Source: JAHIKV01 sp963733145 (GTDB lineage: Bacteria > Planctomycetota > Planctomycetia > Pirellulales > Thermoguttaceae). Taken from it: a stretch of 64,000 nt of DNA. A program made the translations under genes and the position numbers. Position 1 is the stretch's first letter; each line of letters opens with the position of its first letter. A model generated the notes under the pieces. It did not search any database and had not been told where the DNA came from. It saw only the letters and a program-made list of their open reading frames with translations. The stretch is from the NCBI GenBank assembly GCA_963733145.1, contig CAVTCJ010000013.1, positions 62,001 through 126,000 of the forward strand, in the 5' to 3' direction. Below are positions 14,032-22,998 of this stretch, piece after piece.

Positions 14032-15774
14032 TCAGCCGGCTGCACGCTCCAATTCGGGAGCGTACTCGATCCTGGCCCCCGGCTCGGCAAAACCTTCGAG
14101 TTGCCGGCTGCGGACCGGGTGTTGCAGTTTTTTGACCGCCTTGGCCTCGATCTGCCGGACCCGCTCGCGGGTAACCTTGAAGATCCGCCCCACCTCTTCG
14201 AGGGTATAAGTATACCCGTCGCCCAGGCCGTATCGCAGGCGAATAATCTCGCGTTCGCGGTAGGTGAGCGTTTTGAGCAAGGCATCGATCTTCTCACGGA
14301 GCAGTTCATTGCCGGCCGCTCTCTCCGGCCGGGGGAGTCCACCGTCCTCGATGAACTCGCCGAAACTACTATCTTCGCTTTCTCCGACCGGTCGGTCAAG
14401 GCTTACCGGATGTCGGCCCATGGCCAGCACCCGGCGGGTTTCCTCGAGCGAGTAACCGGCGGCGGCCGCCATTTCCTCGGTCGTCGGCTCGCGGCCCATC
14501 TCCTGCTGCAACCGTTTCGACGCCGATCGCAGCTTGCCGAGCACATCGATCATGTGGACGGGGATGCGGATCGTGCGGGCCTGATCGGCGATGGCCCGGG
14601 TTATCGCCTGCCGAATCCACCAGGTGGCGTAGGTCGAGAACTTGAATCCGCGGCGGTACTCGTACTTGTCCACCGCCCGCATCAGCCCCGTGTTTCCCTC
14701 CTGGATCAAGTCCAGGAAGCTGAGGCCGCGATTGCGGTATTTTTTGGCGATCGAGACGACCAGCCGCAAGTTTCCGCCCGACAGATCCCGCTTGACCTGC
14801 TCGTAGTCGCGGTACTGGCGGCGCATGATCTCGCAACGGTTTCGGAGGCTATTGGGCGTCTCCTGCGTCATCACCATCAGCTCGTGGAGTTCCCGGCGGA
14901 GTCTGCGCCGCTTCTCGCGCGTGGCCGGGTTGTCCAGCAGGAACCTGAGCTGCCGGCGGATTTCGTCCATCCGCTCCAACGGCTGCTCGACCAACCGCAT
15001 CATCGCCTGCACGCGGCGGGTGCGCAGGCTCAACTCCTCGATCAGCGTCAGTATCTTCCGCCGCCGCCGGATGAACCTTTGGCGGGCCTCCTGCCGCGCC
15101 TCGGTCGACGTGCTTCCCCGCAGCAAGCGGCTGAAATCACGCTGGTTCTCCTCCATTAAATGAGTCAGCGTGTTCAGATTGTGCGGCATCCGGGCGAGAA
15201 TCTGCTCTTTCGTCAGCCGCTCGGTCAGCGAGACCTTGATCGTGCGGTCGAAGGGGAGCGCCCCTTTGTGGACTTTCTGCAGCGTGGCGATTGTCGCCCG
15301 TTTTGCCGTCGCGCAGCCGAGAACGGTCCGCCGGAAGCGCTTCCGCGTGACCTCGATCTTCTTGGCCAGCGAGATTTCCTGCTCGCGGGTCAGCAACGGA
15401 ATCTCGGCCATCTGGCTGAGATACATACGGATCGGGTCGCTGCTGAACTTGACCGGCTCGGGAGGCAGCGTCGGCTGATCCGCCCGGCCGGCGGCCGCGG
15501 TCATGTCGCCCGGCCCGCCGTCGCCGGCGCCCTCGGTGACCGACAGCTCCGCCGCGTCGTAAAACTCATGGACGGGCGGCTCGCTCACCAGGTCGATCCC
15601 CTCCTCCTCCAGGGAGATCAACAGGTTGTCGAGCTTCTCGGGATTGACTTCTTCGTCGGGTAGATAGTCGTTCACCTCGTCGTACGTGAGATAACCTTGC
15701 GACTTCCCCCGGGCGACCAATTCCTGCAATTCCTTGTCGAAAAGGTCCACCTTCGTACTCCTTTCGCGCTTCAT
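14032..15774 (-). CDS. rpoD: Primary sigma factor RpoD (sigma-70)
   Basis: A 580-residue sigma factor. Region 1.1 is at the N-terminus (YLTYDEVNDYLP), region 1.2 has DPIRMYLSQMAEIPLLT, region 2 has NLRLVVSIAKKYRNRGLSFLDLIQEGN and the -10 reading helix YATWWIRQAITRAI. Region 3 includes GREPTTEEMA and region 4 has LTYREREIIRLRYGL and FKVTRERVRQIEAKAVKKL, the -35 helix. It directs RNA polymerase to housekeeping promoters. The length and full domain set fit a primary sigma factor, and the gene follows dnaG as in the classical rpsU-dnaG-rpoD macromolecular synthesis operon. Confidence 0.97.
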   Translation of the reverse strand: MKRERSTKVDLFDKELQELVARGKSQGYLTYDEVNDYLPDEEVNPEKLDNLLISLEEEGIDLVSEPPVHEFYDAAELSVTEGAGDGGPGDMTAAAGRADQPTLPPEPVKFSSDPIRMYLSQMAEIPLLTREQEISLAKKIEVTRKRFRRTVLGCATAKRATIATLQKVHKGALPFDRTIKVSLTERLTKEQILARMPHNLNTLTHLMEENQRDFSRLLRGSTSTEARQEARQRFIRRRRKILTLIEELSLRTRRVQAMMRLVEQPLERMDEIRRQLRFLLDNPATREKRRRLRRELHELMVMTQETPNSLRNRCEIMRRQYRDYEQVKRDLSGGNLRLVVSIAKKYRNRGLSFLDLIQEGNTGLMRAVDKYEYRRGFKFSTYATWWIRQAITRAIADQARTIRIPVHMIDVLGKLRSASKRLQQEMGREPTTEEMAAAAGYSLEETRRVLAMGRHPVSLDRPVGESEDSSFGEFIEDGGLPRPERAAGNELLREKIDALLKTLTYREREIIRLRYGLGDGYTYTLEEVGRIFKVTRERVRQIEAKAVKKLQHPVRSRQLEGFAEPGARIEYAPELERAAG

Positions 15775-15887
15775 GCGCGCTCAGGTGTCATCGTATCTCC
15801 GGTCCCAGACATCCGCGCCCATCCGTGGGCTGGGAAGTGTCCCGCCGGTTATGTCCCCTCTCCCAAAGGGAGAGGAGCGATTGTCTA

Positions 15888-16313
15888 CTACTGATCGCGT
15901 TTTTGGCGGATGATCTCCTCCAGCATCGTTGCTTGTTGTCGAACATCCAACCCTCCCTCGCGCAGCGCCGCGATGTCCGCGGGACGCTGCCGCTCGACCT
16001 CCTTTCGGGTCCTGGTCCGCGCCAACTCGTCCAAGAGGGCCTCCGGATCGGCCGTCTGCCGTCCTTTGGCCCGGCCCTTCTCGTCCAACTCCACCAGCAG
16101 ATTCTTCATCTCCGGAGAGTCGAACTCCAGCATCAGCCGATCGAATTTGGGAACGATCCCCTCGTCGTCCAACCGGCTGCAAGTTTCAAATATCAACCGC
16201 CCCGCCCCGGCGTTGAAGTGTTCGGCGTTTACGCGGTCGCGGGCCGCGGCCGTGCAGTCCGGCCGGGCGATGAGCAGCTCCAGCAATTCCCGCTCCCACG
16301 CGTTAAGCTCCAA
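15888..16313 (-). CDS. DnaG primase C-terminal (helicase-binding) domain in a separate frame
   Basis: About 141 residues matching the C-terminal DnaB-binding region of primase, beginning LNAWERELLELLIARPD, typical of the helical bundle that docks on the replicative helicase. It lies in a different frame from the rest of dnaG, 29 bases downstream. A TTG at 16313 could start it but has no ribosome site. The frame is open further upstream and includes EPLAVSQSD from the family F repeat at 16320. Either dnaG is frameshifted at the repeat, or the two parts are made separately or by frameshifting. Confidence 0.7.
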   Translation of the reverse strand: MELNAWERELLELLIARPDCTAAARDRVNAEHFNAGAGRLIFETCSRLDDEGIVPKFDRLMLEFDSPEMKNLLVELDEKGRAKGRQTADPEALLDELARTRTRKEVERQRPADIAALREGGLDVRQQATMLEEIIRQKRDQ

Positions 16314-16319
16314 ATCTGA

Positions 16320-16337
16320 TTGCGAAACCGCAAGCGG
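16320..16337. repeat. Family F short repeat at the dnaG break
   Basis: TTGCGAAACCGCAAGCGG lies exactly between the two dnaG frames. It probably caused or marks the break. Confidence 0.8.
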
Positions 16338-16341
16338 TTCG

Positions 16342-17820
16342 TCAGCCGATCCCCGCGCGTCCGAGCCCGGCGCAGACCGGCGGCCGCGGCCTGGCGGATT
16401 GTTTCCGCCGCAGCGCGGTCAGCCGACTCCGCACGTCCCGCTCGTCGACGCGGAACCGGGCCGCCAAACGCTGCAAGATCTTCTCCTCGCGGAAGCGGTT
16501 CTCGCTGGTCGTGTCGTGCCGCAACCGCGGTGCCCGGGCGACGATCGCCACCAGCTCCTCCAGCGCCTGACTCGCCGCGTGAACGTCCCGCTCCAGGTCC
16601 ACTCCCCGCGTCTTGACCGCGAAGGCGTGGTCCAGGGCATCGACCGCCCCGGTCTCCAAAAGCTGCGAAAACGCCTCCGCCCCGCGCTGCTGGAGGAAGT
16701 CGCAGGGATCGAGCCCGTCGGGCAGAGTCAGAATCCGCAGGTCGGCCTGCTGGGCCACGAACAATTCGAGCACCTCGTTCGCCCGGCGCGTGCCCGCCTC
16801 GTCGCCGTCCAGCACCAGCACAATCCGATCGGCGTGGGCCTTCAGGATCCGCACGTGCGACTCGCCCAAGGCCGTCCCCAACACTGCCACCGCGTTCTGA
16901 AAACCGTGCTGATGGGCCACGATTACGTCGGTGTAGCCCTCCATCACCAGCGCCGTGCGGGTTTTCCGCAGCGTCTCCCGGGCGAGGTCCAGCCCATAGA
17001 GCAGCTTGCTCTTCGTGAACAGCGGCGTCTCCGGCGAGTTCACGTATTTCGCTCGACTCGATATATCTATTTCCGGCAATAACCGCCCGCCGACTCCCAC
17101 CGGACGCCCCTGGGCGTCGTGAATCGAGAACAGCAGCCGGCCGCGGAAGCGGTCGTAAAGACTGCCGCCTTCCGCCGGCCGAGAAAGAATGCCGACGGCC
17201 GCGAGCAATTTTGCCCGCCGCCGAGTCCGCTCCGGCTCGACCTCCCCCTCGACGCCGCGGAGAATCCAATCGCGCTGCAATGGACAAAAGCCCAGCCGGA
17301 ACCGCTCGATGCTTTCGGCGGAGATGCCCCGCTCAGCGAGGTATTTTCGCGCCGGCTCGGCATCGGGCGACGCGAGCAGGCACTGGTGATACTGCTTCTC
17401 GGCCCAGGCGGCGGCTTGCAGCAGCGTCCGCTTGCTCGGTTGATTGGGCACGACGGCCGGCGCCTCTGCCGAGTCACCGGGCAGTTCGCTTGCCGTGTTG
17501 CCGGAAAACGGCAGATGGCGGCGGGGCTTTTCCAGCGTGATCCCCGCCCGTTCGGCCAGCATCTCCAGCGCCTCGCGGAACTCGACGCCGTCGATCTTCA
17601 TCACGAAGCTGAACACGTCGCCGCCGATGTCGCAGACCCAGCACTTGAACGACTGCCGCTCGGGATTGACTTGCAGGCTGGGCCGGGAGTCGTCGTGCCA
17701 GGGACAGAGCCCGACGTAGTTCCGCCCTTGACGGCGCAACTGGATATGGCTGCCGACGAGATCGACGATGTCGATCGCCTGCTTGACACGTTCCTTGGCG
17801 TCGAACGAGCCGCTAGACAC
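16342..17820 (-). CDS. dnaG: DNA primase, zinc-binding and TOPRIM domains
   Basis: Primase makes RNA primers for replication. Here the N-terminal zinc domain (CPWHDDSRPSLQVNPERQSFKCWVC, split over the Cys-His-Cys-Cys ligands) is followed by the catalytic core with EGYTDVIVAHQHGF and the metal-binding VLDGDEAGTRRA of the TOPRIM fold. The frame stops at 16342 within the linker before the helicase-binding domain, which continues in another frame at 15888-16313. A GTG at 17820 gives VSSGSFDAKERVKQAIDIV, the common start in the family, with AGGAG seven bases upstream. Upstream ATGs lie in or beside a family D repeat. Confidence 0.85.
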   Translation of the reverse strand: MSSGSFDAKERVKQAIDIVDLVGSHIQLRRQGRNYVGLCPWHDDSRPSLQVNPERQSFKCWVCDIGGDVFSFVMKIDGVEFREALEMLAERAGITLEKPRRHLPFSGNTASELPGDSAEAPAVVPNQPSKRTLLQAAAWAEKQYHQCLLASPDAEPARKYLAERGISAESIERFRLGFCPLQRDWILRGVEGEVEPERTRRRAKLLAAVGILSRPAEGGSLYDRFRGRLLFSIHDAQGRPVGVGGRLLPEIDISSRAKYVNSPETPLFTKSKLLYGLDLARETLRKTRTALVMEGYTDVIVAHQHGFQNAVAVLGTALGESHVRILKAHADRIVLVLDGDEAGTRRANEVLELFVAQQADLRILTLPDGLDPCDFLQQRGAEAFSQLLETGAVDALDHAFAVKTRGVDLERDVHAASQALEELVAIVARAPRLRHDTTSENRFREEKILQRLAARFRVDERDVRSRLTALRRKQSARPRPPVCAGLGRAGIG

Positions 17821-17869
17821 CGCTGGCTCCTGCCTGATCATTCCGGCGAAATCCATTTCGCATGTTTCT

Positions 17870-17939
17870 GTAGGACCGGTTGGCAACCTGTCCCGCGTGA
17901 CATCATTTCTGTAGGACAGGTTGGCAACCTGTCCCGCGT
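17870..17939. repeat. Family D units in tandem, upstream of dnaG
   Basis: Two units, GTAGGACCGGTTGGCAACCT at 17870 and GTAGGACAGGTTGGCAACCT at 17911, each followed by GTCCCGCG. The same palindrome is inside nadC. From 17940 to 18110 I see no gene. Confidence 0.85.
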
Positions 17940-18110
17940 TTCTGAAGAATCAGGGGGAAAATCTGACTCCTCCCCCTTTCGACAAATCCGTTTGCCGCGG
18001 CTGCCCGATTGGCCCCTGGGACCCGGGCAGTGCGGCTGATTATATCCCATCCGGGAATTTCGGTCAATCTCGCGGATGCGGTGTGTGTGGCAAGAAATCC
18101 TGGCAAAGCG

Positions 18111-18176
18111 GTCATTCTGAGCGGAGCGAAGAATCTCTGTGATTCCAGCCAGATTCTTCGCTACGCTCAGAATGAC
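18111..18176. repeat. Family J inverted repeat, copy 2
   Basis: GTCATTCTGAGCGGAGCGAAG and its near complement around a short loop, as at 4756. From 18177 to 18458 I see no supported gene. Confidence 0.8.
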
Positions 18177-18458
18177 GCCAACTCCATAAAATCTTGCCGC
18201 ACACGATGCGGTAGTCGCGGCGGGATTTATTTGGCGTTGGGAGTTGGTCAGCAAACCCTCAATTTTCCAATTTAAGCTCATTTATGTTCATATTGGGATA
18301 AATCGGCAGGCTGCGCAATCAGCCCTCGCGGCCGGCATTGGATAATTCATTCCTCGCAGGCAACGAATTGTCCTTGTTCTTGAACTCGTCCGAACACCAT
18401 GTTCCACCCCCCCGTCTGGAAATCGGCTTACAGCGAAACTCGCGCCCTGCACACATAA

Positions 18459-18671
18459 AGCGGCGCATCTATACGTCAGTACACAATAATATCTCAGACG
18501 GGGATTTCAATCCGGGTTTTTGGGCCACGCGATTGTTACATCGGGCTGGAGAAGGCCCGCGCCCTGAACCCGAAGACGGCCACCGAGAATCTCCGCTCGC
18601 TGCTCTTCGATATGCAAAAAGAGATTATGGAACTCAACAGCCGCGTGGAGCGAATCTCGATTCTCGGGTGA
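18459..18671 (+). pseudogene. Gene remnant encoding an amphipathic helical C-terminus
   Basis: An open stretch without a credible start codon ends in a convincing protein-like segment, YIGLEKARALNPKTATENL, then LRSLLFDMQKEIMELNSRV and ERISILG before TGA. It is strongly helical and reads like the end of a real protein. I do not recognise the family. The upstream part lacks coding character, so this is probably the tail of a deleted gene. Confidence 0.35.
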
Positions 18672-19092
18672 CGGCGGGCATGCGAAAATACTCCCGCCGA
18701 TCCGATCTGTATGGACGACATGCCCGCGAATGGGATCTCGATCCAGTATGCTCTGGCAGAGCCAGTCGTGTCTTACCCTGCTGCACTGACCCTGTTGGAT
18801 TGAGTGCATAAACCAACTTCCGGACGACCATTCGGCGCCTTGAATTCCGAGATGGCAATCTCAGACTATTCTGGGTAAGAAGCTGGATAGGCACCTGGAC
18901 CGCCGGTCGGATGTGGAAAATGGAACGATTTGCGACCCGTGAACAGACGGTCCCTCACAGTTGGAGCGACTGGACGCTGTTAGAACTTTTCTGTCGCTCC
19001 ATAGAAGGGTGGAGAGGTTGACTAGTTATGGGGGCGGCGTAAGACCCACCTCGCGGTCGTTGCAGCGCTTTGCCGCGTGGCGAGGGGCTAGA
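18672..19092. other. No gene recognised
   Basis: This stretch has no frame with coding character on either strand and none of the repeat families seen elsewhere in the window. Its lower GC than the surrounding genes suggests decayed or acquired DNA. Confidence 0.5.
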
Positions 19093-19120
19093 TTGCATAG
19101 CCCCTTCCTCCGGCTAAAAT
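19093..19120 (+). promoter_or_regulatory. Possible sigma-70 promoter for the small membrane gene pair
   Basis: TTGCAT and TAAAAT are separated by 16 bases, about 80 bases before the start at 19202. The match is good but unproven. Confidence 0.4.
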
Positions 19121-19201
19121 ACAGGCAGAGAGAAGGTAGAGTCGGCACCGGCGGTGAAAAGGGAACCCGCGACTTCATCGCGGAGCGAGCGGACGTGCTA
19201 T

Positions 19202-19510
19202 ATGGACCTGTTCCAGATGTACTGCTTGGTCGGAATCGTCGTTGGCGCGATTGGGGGCTGGCACGCTGGCCGACCTCTTGGCTATACGGCCGCAATCGGC
19301 GGGGCGATCCTCGCAGCGCCCGTTGGCCTCGGCTACACGTGGCTGCACGGGCGATTTCTCCTGTGGCTTGGCGGCGTAAACCGGCCATTCGCCGACGATG
19401 CCCGCAAGCCAACACTTGGGTATCCCGCACTGCCGCACGGATTTACGATTTCCTTTACCGGTTGCCATGTTGGATCGTCGATAGCCTTCTTGTTGAGTGG
19501 CCAACCATGA
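19202..19510 (+). CDS. Small membrane protein, unknown function
   Basis: A 102-residue protein that I do not recognise. It has glycine-rich hydrophobic segments at about residues 5-20 (LVGIVVGAIGGW) and 25-45 (TAAIGGAILAAPVGLGY), then a short loop and a weak third segment near the C-terminus. The pattern of small residues resembles glycine-zipper membrane proteins. Its TGA overlaps the ATG of the next gene (ATGA at 19507), which suggests translational coupling. Confidence 0.5.
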   Translation: MDLFQMYCLVGIVVGAIGGWHAGRPLGYTAAIGGAILAAPVGLGYTWLHGRFLLWLGGVNRPFADDARKPTLGYPALPHGFTISFTGCHVGSSIAFLLSGQP

Positions 19511-19734
19511 TCAGCGTGATTGTAGCAGTCCTGATTACCCCGTGTGCATTGATGTTGCTCATTCTGTTGCCCTTTGCCCCCGTGGTAACGCGCCGACCAG
19601 GCGAAATGACGAATATGGAGGCCCTTGCGATCATGGCCGCGATGACGGTAGGCAGCCATCTCATGGTTTGGGCATCGCAGAAGATCAGAATCGGGGTTCA
19701 GCTCCGCCGTGCGCCACCGCCCAACAGCCCATAA
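19507..19734 (+). CDS. Small two-helix membrane protein, coupled to the preceding gene
   Basis: A 75-residue protein starting MISVIVAVLITPCALMLLIL, a hydrophobic segment, followed by a basic loop (VTRRPGEM) and a second hydrophobic stretch near MAAMTVGSHLMVW. It ends in a basic, proline-rich tail. The start overlaps the stop of the upstream gene by four bases. No family was recognised. Confidence 0.5.
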   Translation: MISVIVAVLITPCALMLLILLPFAPVVTRRPGEMTNMEALAIMAAMTVGSHLMVWASQKIRIGVQLRRAPPPNSP

Positions 19735-19886
19735 ACAACAAGCGATTTGGCGAATCCCCGGGATTGCAGCCCCAGTTCCTTTTTGGCGATCACCGTCAAC
19801 ACATACGATTTGCATGGGGGCCTTTTGAATTTGGGAGTCCCATTCACCCTGGATATGAAACCGGCTTCAGGCCCCCCCACGGCAAA

Positions 19887-21138
19887 TCAGGCATCTGGCG
19901 GCAGCGTCGCTTCACTCGACGGTGACGGTGCCCGCACGTAGGTGGACTCGTCGTCGCCTTCGACAAGATTAGCTCCCGCCCGACGGAGAAACTCGACGAC
20001 GGCAAGGCCGAAAGGTTCCGTCTCATCCACGTGTCGTTCCGGGCCGATTTGCACGATGCCATATTTGAGGTCAGGATGGTGGCATTTGATCCATAAGTGC
20101 CATAACTGCGGGGCTTGGCCTGGACTCAAATGCACGTTCTCGATCTCGTGCAAAGGCAGCGTGATGGTAATATGGCTTCGCCCGAATAGTCGAAAGCCAT
20201 AACGGATTTCAACAGTTCCATCGTTCGTTGGTGCGCACTCCAAGAAATGTCTATAAGCAAGGCAACTTAGGAGGCCGACGCGGAGTCTGCGGAAACCACT
20301 GATGTGCTCGTAGGGCTCAAAGAGGCCGTAGCACCAGCCCCAAAGGAGCAGAGTGTCGAAAAGCAACCCCACGCTGCAGCTAATCCGCCCCGCAATGTCC
20401 ATGTAGTTCCAATAGGCAACAAGGCAAATTGCCACATAGATGGCAGGGGCTAAGAGAATCGCGAAGATCAAACCAAAGGGGACAAGGAGCGAAGGGCGCC
20501 AGAGCGGATTAGGGATCGCCATTTCCGACCGTCGCGCCACGATTTGCTCGGATCGGAATGAAGATGTCAAGGGACGCGGGTGGGCAGCCAGGTATCCGAT
20601 AATCCGCTCCCGTAGTCGCTCGAAGCACTCGCTGGGAAATCGCATTTTGAGATCGGGGAGTCGGAAAGGAGTCCCATCGCGGAGAACCAGAGTCAGCCCG
20701 AGAGAATGAACGTGTTCGACAAAGCACCTGTCAATATCGGCGAAGCGGATCGTTCGGCGTCGAAACCAGCCTCGATAGATGAATCCTGCGCTCGTGAACG
20801 CTCAAGAACACTCTACGAGGCCAGTAGAAAGAGATGAACGCGAGGATCCCAAGAAGTGTCAAATAGGCCGATCCCCATGTTGTATCCTTCCACAGCGGCG
20901 GGTCGAGCCGACCAGCACCGTGAAACAATGCAAGGAACGGCGCCATTATGAAGAGTGGCCCAATCGCAAGGTAGAGCATAAAGACGGGGCCGTAGGCCAG
21001 ATAGAACAGCGATCGATTGACGATCGACCTCGGCGGGCTTGTTCCCAGCAGCCACGGCCGATAGCGGCAAAGCTCGGAGCCGAGATCTTCCAGCGATGAG
21101 TCACGGGGGTTTCGATCGCGCGCCTTCATGAATTCCAT
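19887..21138 (-). pseudogene. Membrane protein with duplicated helix/beta domains, frameshifted
   Basis: Two open frames appear to be one gene. The upstream half (stop at 20731) starts MEFMKARDRNPRDSSLEDLG and has two or three membrane segments followed by RRVFLSVHERRIHL. The downstream frame is open well before its first ATG at 20645 and reads FIYRGWFRRRTIRFADIDRC, then VEHVHSLGLTLVLRDG. This continues the same PH-like strand pattern, so a frameshift lies between about 20760 and 20835. The second half has two more membrane segments and another beta-rich domain (EIRYGFRLFGRSHITITLPL). No function is known. It converges with the small membrane gene pair. Confidence 0.55.
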
Positions 21139-21534
21139 TATCAATTGTGCAGCAGAAACAAGCAAGACTCCTGGGCAGTTCAATGCAAGACGGCCAGCAG
21201 CCGGCGGTCACCTCATAATCTCATCCATAATCCGGGAGTTGCCAGAATTCCACCGTTTTCTCGGAACCAGCCTCAGAAACTGGCCGTATTGTATCAGTCA
21301 ACAGTCTGGGGCAAGATCAGTACGGCTGTTGAATACAAATAGAGAGCGGTTCAGTTCGACGCCTAGATATGTGCGCAGGAAACAGCGGCGGCTCAATAGC
21401 CGTTTCGAGGGGATGTCATCTGCGGTTGTCTCGCGGCGATTGGCAAAATCTCCGGCTGGGCGTCGTCATAATCACCCGGTTTTCGCCACGAAGCGCTTGC
21501 GGTATGATAGCGAGACATTACAAGGAACCCCCCC
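21139..21534. other. No gene recognised
   Basis: I see no supported gene. The last 60 bases contain TATGATA about 25 bases before the methyltransferase RBS, a possible -10 element without a clear -35. Confidence 0.4.
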
Positions 21535-22230
21535 ATGACCGACCGCCCCGCCTGGCTGCGTAACGAGTTTCAGCAAATCAACACCAATTTTTCCGACGCG
21601 GCCGTGGTCGAGCGGTACGAGGCGATGATGGGCGAGTTCCGCGACTTGGCCGGCGAGGACGCCGCGATTCTTGCGATCCTCGACTTGCCGGCCGGGGCGC
21701 GGATTTTGGAGATCGGCACGGGCACGGGCCATTTCGCCCTGGCCGCCGCCCGGGCCGGGATGTGCGTTACGGCCGTCGATGTCTCGCAGCCGATGCTCGA
21801 TCACGCCGCCGCCCGGGCTAAGGCCGAGGGGCTCGCGGGCGTCGAGTTTCAGCAGGCCGGGTTCATCACGCTGGCGGTCCCGCCGGCAAAGTTCGACGCG
21901 GCCGTATCGTCGCACGCGATGCACCACCTGCCCGACCTGTGGAAGGCCGCGGCGCTGGCGAACATTCGCCGGGCACTGCGGCCGGGCGGGCGGTTCCTCT
22001 TGTGCGACGTGGTCTTCGCCGCGCTGGACGGCGATCCCCGGCCGCAGTTCGATCCCTTCCTCGCCGCCATGCCGCCGGCCATGCGCGAGCGGTCCGCCGG
22101 GCACGTCGCCAACGAGTTCAGCACGCTCGACTGGATCATGGAAGGCCTCTTAACCCGGGCCGGCTTCGCGATCGAGCGCATCGTGGACGCGCAGGCCCCG
22201 ACGATCCAATATCTATGCCGGGCCGAATGA
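21535..22230 (+). CDS. Class I SAM-dependent methyltransferase
   Basis: A 231-residue Rossmann-fold methyltransferase. Motif I is ILEIGTGTGHFALAAAR, the SAM-binding loop, followed by the acidic VTAVDVSQPMLDHA, then VSSHAMHHLPD and RRALRPGGRFLLCDVVF. The pattern fits the UbiE/Methyltransf_11 group acting on small molecules or lipids. The substrate is unknown. AAGGA lies about nine bases before the ATG. It has no clear operon partner; a family A repeat follows. Confidence 0.85.
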   Translation: MTDRPAWLRNEFQQINTNFSDAAVVERYEAMMGEFRDLAGEDAAILAILDLPAGARILEIGTGTGHFALAAARAGMCVTAVDVSQPMLDHAAARAKAEGLAGVEFQQAGFITLAVPPAKFDAAVSSHAMHHLPDLWKAAALANIRRALRPGGRFLLCDVVFAALDGDPRPQFDPFLAAMPPAMRERSAGHVANEFSTLDWIMEGLLTRAGFAIERIVDAQAPTIQYLCRAE

Positions 22231-22266
22231 CGGAAATGCAGTAGTTCCATAGGTCAACACACTCCC

Positions 22267-22332
22267 GTTTAGCGGCCGTCGGCACGACGGCCTGCAACGC
22301 GAACGGGGCCGTCGTGCCGACGGACGCTAAAC
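22267..22332. repeat. Family A inverted repeat, copy 3
   Basis: GTTTAGC and GCTAAAC ends again, but here the inside forms one long hairpin (GGCCGTCGGCACGACGGCC paired with GGCCGTCGTGCCGACGG). Confidence 0.9.
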
Positions 22333-22386
22333 GGTATAACGGCAAAATTTGAATCTGCTAAAACTACCCACCGAAGAGGACTCAGC

Positions 22387-22880
22387 ATGATTATCCGTCC
22401 CGAAACCGCGAACGATTACGACGCCATCCGCAATTTGCTGATCGCCGCCTTTGCCGACCATCCCTACAGCCATCAGACCGAGCATCTGATCGTCGAGGCG
22501 TTGCGGGCCGACGCGGCAATCGTGGCCCCGTTGGTCGCCGAGGTCGACGGGCAAGTGGTGGGCCATATCGCCTTCTCGCGCGCATAATCGGCGGCGCGGA
22601 TTGCCAGTGGTACACGCTAGGGCCAGTTGCCGTGCTGCCCGAGTTTCAGCGGCGGGGGATCGGCATGGGCCTGGTCGAAGCGGGACTGGAGGCCATTCGC
22701 GGCCTGGGCGCGCGGGGCTGCGTCCTGGTCGGCGATCCCCACTTCTACGAGCGTTTCGGCTTCCGCAGCAACCCGGCGTTGACGAGGGAACATGTCCCGC
22801 CGGAAAATCTCCTCTGCCTGCCGATGGCCGAACCGATCCCGCACGGCCCCGTCTCGCACCATCCCGCGTTTTTCGTGTGA
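22387..22880 (+). pseudogene. GNAT N-acetyltransferase, frameshifted
   Basis: A YhbS-type acetyltransferase of about 165 residues. The first frame gives MIIRPETANDYDAIRNLL and QVVGHIAFSRA, then hits TAA at 22585. The next frame, opening at about 22584, continues IIGGADCQWYTLGPVAVLPE and FQRRGIGMGLVEAGLEAI, which holds the acetyl-CoA binding motif Q-R-R-G-I-G. A one-base deletion near 22582 explains the break. The family acetylates small molecules or proteins using acetyl-CoA. Confidence 0.75.
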
Positions 22881-22996
22881 AAAAAGGGGACAGGCGCATA
22901 TATTGGGTAATATGGACGCCTTCTCGCCATCAACCAGCGACTCTGTCTTTCCCATCCATAGCATCTGCCCCAATATATGCGCCTGTCCCCTTTTTC
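22880..22996. repeat. Family C long inverted repeat, copy 3
   Basis: Arms AAAAAGGGGACAGGCGCATA and its complement enclose about 70 bases. It lies between the convergent acetyltransferase and prenyltransferase-fold genes and could terminate both. Confidence 0.85.
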
Positions 22997-22998
22997 AA

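Noticed and set aside
18338..18811. A 157-residue open frame on the plus strand
   Set aside because: It lacks protein-like composition, and part of it overlaps a better helical segment in another frame.
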